From: Bryum argenteum
Lineage: Eukaryota > Streptophyta > Bryopsida > Bryales > Bryaceae
Length of the DNA stretch: 64,000 bases
Assembly (NCBI GenBank): GCA_037043015.1
Contig: CM073321.1
Location: forward strand, 14,082,001-14,146,000
Reading direction: 5' to 3'
Below the pieces are notes generated by a model. It searched no databases. It was given only the letters and a program-made list of their open reading frames with translations, and was not told where the DNA came from. Position 1 is the stretch's first letter. Every line of letters begins with the position of its first letter. Position numbers and translations under genes: made by a program. Of the stretch, positions 58,865-64,000 are shown piece by piece.

Positions 58865-60389
58865 TTTTCGTGCGCAACGTGCAAAGCAAGAAAGACTTTG
58901 CGACTTAAATTCCAAATTCTAGTATTTTGGAAAAGCAACTCATTCAAGCATAATATTGGTTGGAATAAATAGCAATTTCGAAAGTATTTAAGGAGGAGGG
59001 CAGATCATATTCATTTCAAAATTATTTGCATTTTCTTCATATCTCTAGTAGTATTAGTGCCATGTGGCGCACCTCAAAATGGATCCTTACTGATGTGGTC
59101 TGAATGTGACAGATGTGAAGGAAAAGAGGAAGACGACATATTTAGATAGTCATGCATATTCTATTGCTCGAATACTCTGATGTCGAAGGTTATGAAGGGG
59201 AGGGCCAGGCTTTGAAACATACAATGTGATTGGTTAAACAATGCCCACACCTTGCAACATCTCGTTGACATTGAAGGACCAAGAGAGTCGAAGGATATTA
59301 ATAGCTTGAACTGGACAGTTGACCATTTCAAAGCACCGAAAGGCTAAGGCGGTCATAAGGATTCTTGGTGTAGTTGATCTAGGAGCTACTAACAGGGCTT
59401 GAGAAGCTGCAGTCCAAGCAGCTGACTTGTGGGGAGTTCGAGAGGGGTCATTTAGTGCCATCTACGCCCTCTTACTGTCACCCAATACCAGTGGTGCTTT
59501 GCAATGGGTTGCATTTTAGTCGCTATGAACTGCACCCAATTTTATTTGAATATCACGGAAATCGATGTTCAGAAGTCAAGTCAAGGTGCGCATTAGTTTT
59601 TTTATGAATAATTTCGTCTATTTTGTTATGAATTGAAATGTATTCAACTCCATACTTACAGATATCTTTGACAAAGGTTATGACTGAAATGTGAGCGGTG
59701 TTATGATAATATTCAAGGCTTTTGTTACAGCAAGCTACCAGATTTTGGTGGTTCAGAATGAAGTGGTTGGTACAAGTTGATGGGCCCCCCTTCTCTTCAT
59801 GAAACATTATAGTGATGTACACATATTTAGTATTTAGAAACCTGATACCATATCTTCTTCAATGTGTATGATTTTATTAGTGTATTTGTCATTAAAGTAT
59901 TTGAAGTATTTCTCATTCATGTGCATCCTTTTGATTGAATTGGTTCACTAAAGTGCTTGGAATGCTATCTGACGTGACCAAACAGGGGAGGAATTCTTCT
60001 TATTTAGAACATCTTATTTACATGGGTGTTTTTATCGAATACGGACAGTGATGGTAAATTCAACTTACTAATACCTTACCGTGTAATGCCATGCTTAACC
60101 TGCACGGCATATGCCGTAAATTACAGAAAGTTACAGATGCCAATTTGCAATACTTGCGACAACTGAACACCCTTTTATCCCGTAATAGATTGGCCCAGTA
60201 ATGACTATCTTATCCACTATGATATATATACTATTCTTACACGTAATAACATGAAGTAAAGTATTGACGTTGTTTTCACCTCAAAATAGCTAACACCCAA
60301 AAGCTATTACACATCTGCACCACGTCTCTCAGTCCAGCCTCTTTACCGCGTCCACGCTGGCAATTGCCGAAACAAGTGACAAAGAATTG
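58865..60389. other. CACTA-2 right internal region, no gene seen
   Basis: AT-rich with no supported frame or repeat. Confidence 0.4.
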
Positions 60390-60509
60390 ACGGAAAGTCA
60401 TAATTACTTTAATATGACAAGACTACAATTTTAAAATGTTGCGTTTGTCATATTGAACAAAGAACTGTCAACGTTTAGTCATTTTGACACAGAAATCCTT
60501 GTAGTGTCC
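60390..60509. repeat. CACTA-2 right subterminal motifs, TIR and TSD
   Basis: AGTCAT, TATGACA, TTGTCATA, CTGTCAAC and TTTGACAC precede the terminus ATCCTTGTAGTG, which ends at 60506. TCC at 60507-60509 duplicates 44677-44679. Confidence 0.8.
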
Positions 60510-61067
60510 CCACCTCGGTTGGCAACGTGGCCGAGTGAACACGTAAGTCACGGTTTCTGTATCCTTTAGCTCCCCAAAATGGGATACAATTGCAGAGGAT
60601 ACCATTAAGGTCAAGAACAACATTCAATCAAGTACCGGAGGATTTCCTTGGAACATGACCTATGCCTTCTCTAGAACTTAATTCATTGACCGATGCTTCG
60701 TTAACGTGAAATGAAAACGGCGCACCACGACAAAATTACTGGGGAGCTTTCGTCACTGATGCAATGAATTCAAGGTCAGAATCATGTAATACATCGCAAC
60801 GATGGTATGGGTGAGAGCAGAGTGTGTCGAACGGAAAAACCTGATTATCATAATTGCTCTCCTCTAAGTCAACATGAACACCCATTGACCCGAGTGACTG
60901 CTCAGTGCAATTTATCTCATCACGGACAGCAACAACATTCTCTGTATGTAAGACATCATGCATTTTAAGTGTGTCCCCCACCGATGGAACCCGCTCAAGG
61001 CGATAACATTCAAGCATGACATCATCCATGACTGGAACATCGATTGCTTCGTCATCCAAATTAACAT
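60507..61067 (-). pseudogene. FCP1/HAD-phosphatase-like gene, N-terminal part
   Basis: After a GCTGCCAG acceptor the minus strand reads an acidic region (DDEAIDVPVMDDVMLECYRL) to ASVTKAPQ. It then meets TAA (60738-60736) and TGA (60630-60628) in the same frame before the HAD motif I, VVLDLNGIL, and a short stretch to EVG, where CACTA-2 begins. Both stops become sense codons by one T-to-C change. Motif I has Asn at the second Asp position (DLNG rather than DxD), which occurs in some plant relatives but may weaken catalysis. The domain resumes at 44679. Upstream exons were not identified. Confidence 0.7.
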
Positions 61068-61162
61068 CTGGCAGCGCAATACAAATTCATGGAATCAGGA
61101 AACAATAAGATGGAGGAAATAGAATATGGAAGCCAACAAGAAGCAGATAGGAAAAAGGGCAA

Positions 61163-61189
61163 CAGTTTAGCTTGAGTCGAGCTAAACTG
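61163..61189. repeat. Single 27-bp palindrome copy
   Basis: CAGTTTAGCTTGAG followed by TCGAGCTAAACTG; one change from the array unit at 62208-62483. It sits between gene F and the first visible FCP1-like exon. Confidence 0.9.
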
Positions 61190-61309
61190 CAAAATAGTAA
61201 AGGCCTGTATTAATTACAAAAAAATGTCTCAGAGTTTGATACAAAATTTTCACATGTATATGTGTGTTCCGGCATGTACTGCTTAAATACTATACACTCG
61301 ATCCAAAAT

Positions 61310-63858
61310 CTAAGTTGAAGGAGGACCTGTAGATCCTTCTTCTGCGTGACCCATAGGTCGTAATTCAGGCGTAGGAGAGGAAGGCGAAGGCGCGGAAGGC
61401 TCGGTAGTTGGAGGCGGCGAGGACGTGAGTGGTTGCGAAGTAGTAGGACCAGCATGTGAAGCACCTGCATCACCACTCCGAGCAATAGTAATTGCCATTG
61501 TTTGAATCGAAGTTAATGGCTTGCTGGAAGATAAAACCCGCATCATGTCCATCATCTGGGCATGGCGTTCCTAGTCCATCTTATCGCGTTGCTGCTGCGC
61601 AAGGATCTCTTCCAATTTCCTTCGATGTGTCGTCTCCTCCTTGAACTTCCGTTGTAGTGCTGCAAATTCTGCACTCTCCTCAGCCTTGAATCTACTTGAG
61701 GGTGAGTCCTTCGATAGGGGATTACGTTTCCGCATTGCACTCCCCCTGCCGCCTCCTCGCCCAGGAGCGGTACGCGACTCCTGCGGTGTCCGAGGGGTCG
61801 TGTCCATTTCCATGTCTTGGTCTTCGTCATCTCCACCGGAACCAAGGCTGTAAGTGCTGCCTTTACCATAAAGCTGCCTTCCGCTTGACCCAGAATCCTC
61901 CCGGTCGGAGACGTCCGCCTCATCATCTAGGGCCTCGTCATCCAAGGAGGCAACAGCTTTGCGCTTGCCCTTCAAGAGCATGGCCCCGACCTCCGGAAAC
62001 TCGACTTTGTCGACGAAATAGCCGTTTACGGAGAAGTCAATGGGATCAAGAGTAAGCCCATCGCTGTACGATTGGTCGATGTCCTCTTTATCTTCGAGAT
62101 CGAATATGTCGTAGGCATCGAGAGACAACATCTACAAAAAAAACAGTGCAGCTTAGACAACAGATAAGTTTGAAGCTGGAGCGAACATGGTTGGAAAACA
62201 AGCATGACAGTTTAGCTCGAGTCGAGCTAAACTGTAAGGTCCATATGGGTATGACAGTTTAGCTCGAGTTGAGCTAAACTGCCATACAGTTTAGTTCGAC
62301 TCGAGCTAACCTACCATACAGTTTAGCTCGACTCGAGCTAACCTCTCATACAGTTTAGCTCGACTCGAGCTAAACTGTGAGGTCCAAATGGGTATGACAG
62401 TTTAGCTCGAGTCGAGCTAAACTGTAGGGAAAAATATAAGCGCCAATTAAGTACGTCAGTTTAGCTCGAGTCGAGCTAAACTGTAAGGAAGCTTACCACG
62501 CTTGCGCAGATCGCTTTTCCGCCGGCGTAGACATGAAAAATATTCTCCTGCTCCTGGCAAAAAAGCTGGGTGACCTGCAAATAAAAATCCATCCTCAACT
62601 CGATCGGGTACATGTGATACCGAGACTTGTTGTACTTTTGCGGCTTCTCGTAAAGCGCGTGCTTTGGAGCGCGGTACTCGGTCTCTGGCAATCTCGCGAG
62701 TTTTACGTCTTCCCTGATCATGAAGAGAAGACGCACGGGCTCCGAGGCTTGCTTGGCTTTCGCATTGAATCCCGCGATCCGTTTGTGTGGGGATGGATAG
62801 TACATCAATGGAATCAGATTATAATTTGCCCCTGGGAAGTAGGCAGGATTTTTCGCAAACGTCTCAACTTGCGCGTAATCACTGTCATTCCCGCAAATGA
62901 AGAACCAACTAGGTACATCTGTGAGAGCTGGCTTGTTCTGAGACGATAAGATCGCGATGAACATTTTGAAGAATGAGTGGTTAGGCGAGGAATCAGCGGA
63001 GGTGCTACCACTACCCGGAATCAATCTGAAGTCGATGATTCCAACGTTCATCTCAGGAGCAACCTCCGGCCATGAGTTCTCAGGCCATTCTCCAAGCCTC
63101 TGTGGTGTTTTGCGATGGAAGGAACGGAATATAACACTACCAACAAGGCCTATGAACTTCTCGCTCTTTTCCAGGAACACCTCGAAGAACCTCGTTGCGT
63201 AGGGAGAGAGATCCTTGCAGCTGGTATTCATGTGCTGGGTTTGCCTCTGATCTGCGTAGTACTTATCAGGAATACCCCATTCCAAAAGTGCGCGCTTCGA
63301 GGCCTTTGTGACGCGGTAGTCTCTCATGAACTTCTTCCACGCATCCACGTCGAACTCGTTGTTCTTAAAGATTCCGAGTTGGGGTCTGATCTTGTGTATG
63401 AAGCTGGGCGGTCGCCTTTCGCTTCAACCGTTCAACGTACTCCTTCACGGAGTAGCAATCTTCAAGAAGGGTTGCTGGTTGTGAGAGGGTAACATTCGGG
63501 TTATCCACTTTCTGCGACGGACCTGACTTATTGAGCATATGTGTACAGAGTTTCTTGTGGTCCGACTGTGAAAGGTTAACGACGTTCTTAAAAATCCCTC
63601 AAGTTTCCTGTGGTCGTTATCTGGTTTGAACCCTGGCTTGTCACACAGCTGCCTCAAGGAGTAGGGGTCGATAAGGGTCCTTTGCGCGACACTTCCGATC
63701 AACTCTGCCCATAGGTTCCAGAGATCATCAGGGAAAGTGATGATCTTTAGCTCATTCGTTAAGGACAAGACCTTGTTCTTCACCTCTACTTGGGCCTTGG
63801 CAACATCAATCATGGCAAACCTATGCCGAATAGAGTCAACGAATTTCTGCAATGCCAC
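61310..63858 (-). pseudogene. Gene F: unrecognised gene, frameshifted, possible methyltransferase-like motif
   Basis: Minus-strand reading starts at 63858 or upstream (FVDSIRHRFAMIDVAKAQVE). It needs frame changes near 63600 (before GIFKNVVNLSQSDHKKLC) and near 63407-63425 (before PPSFIHKIRPQLGIF). The main exon 63348-62488 includes SWFFICGNDSDYAQVETFAK and ends ENIFHVYAGGKAICASV at a GTAAGC donor. The next exon (62131 downward, after a TTTTTTGTAG acceptor) is acidic, then Gly/Arg-rich, then a coiled coil (KLEEILAQQQRDKMD). It meets TAG at 61573-61571 and remains open for 87 more codons in the same frame to 61310. The VYAGGKA phrase resembles motif I of some DNA methyltransferases (F-x-G-x-G-like), but no catalytic motif was found. 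Function unknown. Confidence 0.5.
62208..62483. repeat. Array of seven 27-bp palindromes in a gene F intron
   Basis: Copies at 62208-62234, 62255-62281, 62287-62313, 62319-62345, 62351-62377, 62398-62424 and 62457-62483. The unit is CAGTTTAGCTCGA-(G/C)-TCGAGCTAAACTG, two 13-nt inverted arms around one base. Copies 3 and 4 are imperfect in the right arm. Copy pairs 1-2 and 5-6 share the spacer AGGTCCA(T/A)ATGGGTATGA, so part of the array arose by duplication. Confidence 0.95.
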
Positions 63859-63895
63859 ACAAGTAATGTAAGATTTCAGAGTATAAGAGAGCGGT

Positions 63896-64000
63896 CAATT
63901 TAGCTTGAATCGAGCTAAAGTGTGCATCCGAATTTAAGAAGCAGTTGTTTTAAAGTTTGGGGTTCATTAAGCAGCAGCGACAGTTTAGCTCGAGTCGAGC
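63896..64000. repeat. Two more palindrome copies at the window edge
   Basis: A diverged copy at 63896-63922 (CAATTTAGCTTGAA...) and an exact one from 63981 cut by the window end, both upstream of gene F's first visible exon. Confidence 0.85.

Larger units (their letters stand above)
44680..60506 (+). mobile_element. CACTA-2: 15.8 kb CACTA element with captured genes
   Basis: Ends are CACTACAAGGAGATATGTG (44680-44698) and the inverted CACTACAAGGATTTCTGTG (60506-60488); the first 11 bases are identical. The 3-bp duplications TCC (44677-44679 and 60507-60509) are exact. Deleting it restores an open reading frame across the FCP1-like phosphatase domain, which independently fixes the boundaries. 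Contents: decayed TNPA-type gene (minus), decayed TNPD-type gene (plus), captured TL15 exons, and a possible cytochrome P450 tail. Confidence 0.9.

Noticed and set aside
8453-61573. Alternative genetic code with TAA/TAG read as glutamine (as in some green algae)
   Set aside because: Several in-frame stops would fit, but the transposase, SET exons, TNPA-type gene, Ty3-2 and TNPD exons hold long frames without any TAA or TAG, so recoding is not used generally.

Overview
The window looks like nuclear DNA of a green plant (streptophyte). Visible plant signatures are a SUVR4-like histone methyltransferase, fragments of the thylakoid lumenal TL15 pentapeptide gene, spliceosomal introns with clean GT-AG borders, chromodomain Ty3 retrotransposons and CACTA elements with TNP2, DUF4218 and DUF4216 domains. 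A Plavaka-like transposase and a DDE transposase of a family I know mainly from animals argue against a typical seed plant. A bryophyte, charophyte, lycophyte or fern is more likely, but the sequence does not settle this. Long reading frames free of TAA, TAG and TGA show the standard code.

The layout is old gene sequence repeatedly broken by very large insertions. (1) 389-12281 is an 11.9 kb terminal-inverted-repeat element in an intron of an unrecognised minus-strand gene, here gene D. It carries a plus-strand two-exon transposase, a minus-strand pre-SET/SET protein and a minus-strand coiled-coil/zinc-finger protein. (2) 13968-38840 is a chromodomain Ty3 element (Ty3-2) inserted in a 34-nt exon of gene D, with a CGTAA target duplication. 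Inside it lie the right part of a CACTA element (CACTA-1, ending at 32196) and, inside that, an opposite-strand degenerate Ty3 element (Ty3-1). An abrupt join at 15150/15151 implies a later deletion. (3) 41257-42640 is a decayed Plavaka-like transposase. (4) 44680-60506 is a 15.8 kb CACTA element (CACTA-2) with exact TCC target duplications, inserted in the catalytic domain of an FCP1/HAD-phosphatase-like gene. It carries decayed TNPA- and TNPD-type genes plus captured gene pieces, the clearest being three TL15 exons with their introns. (5) 61310-63858 is a decayed minus-strand gene (gene F) of unknown family. Its introns and neighbouring spacers hold about ten copies of a 27-bp near-perfect palindrome.

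Most genes here are transposon genes or broken hosts. The best preserved are the 389-12281 transposase (about 901 codons), its SET-domain companion, the TNPA-type gene of CACTA-1 (about 813 codons) and the Ty3-2 polyprotein, which has one nonsense codon. The main novelty candidate is the 389-12281 element, which appears to combine a transposase with its own H3K9-methyltransferase-type gene.
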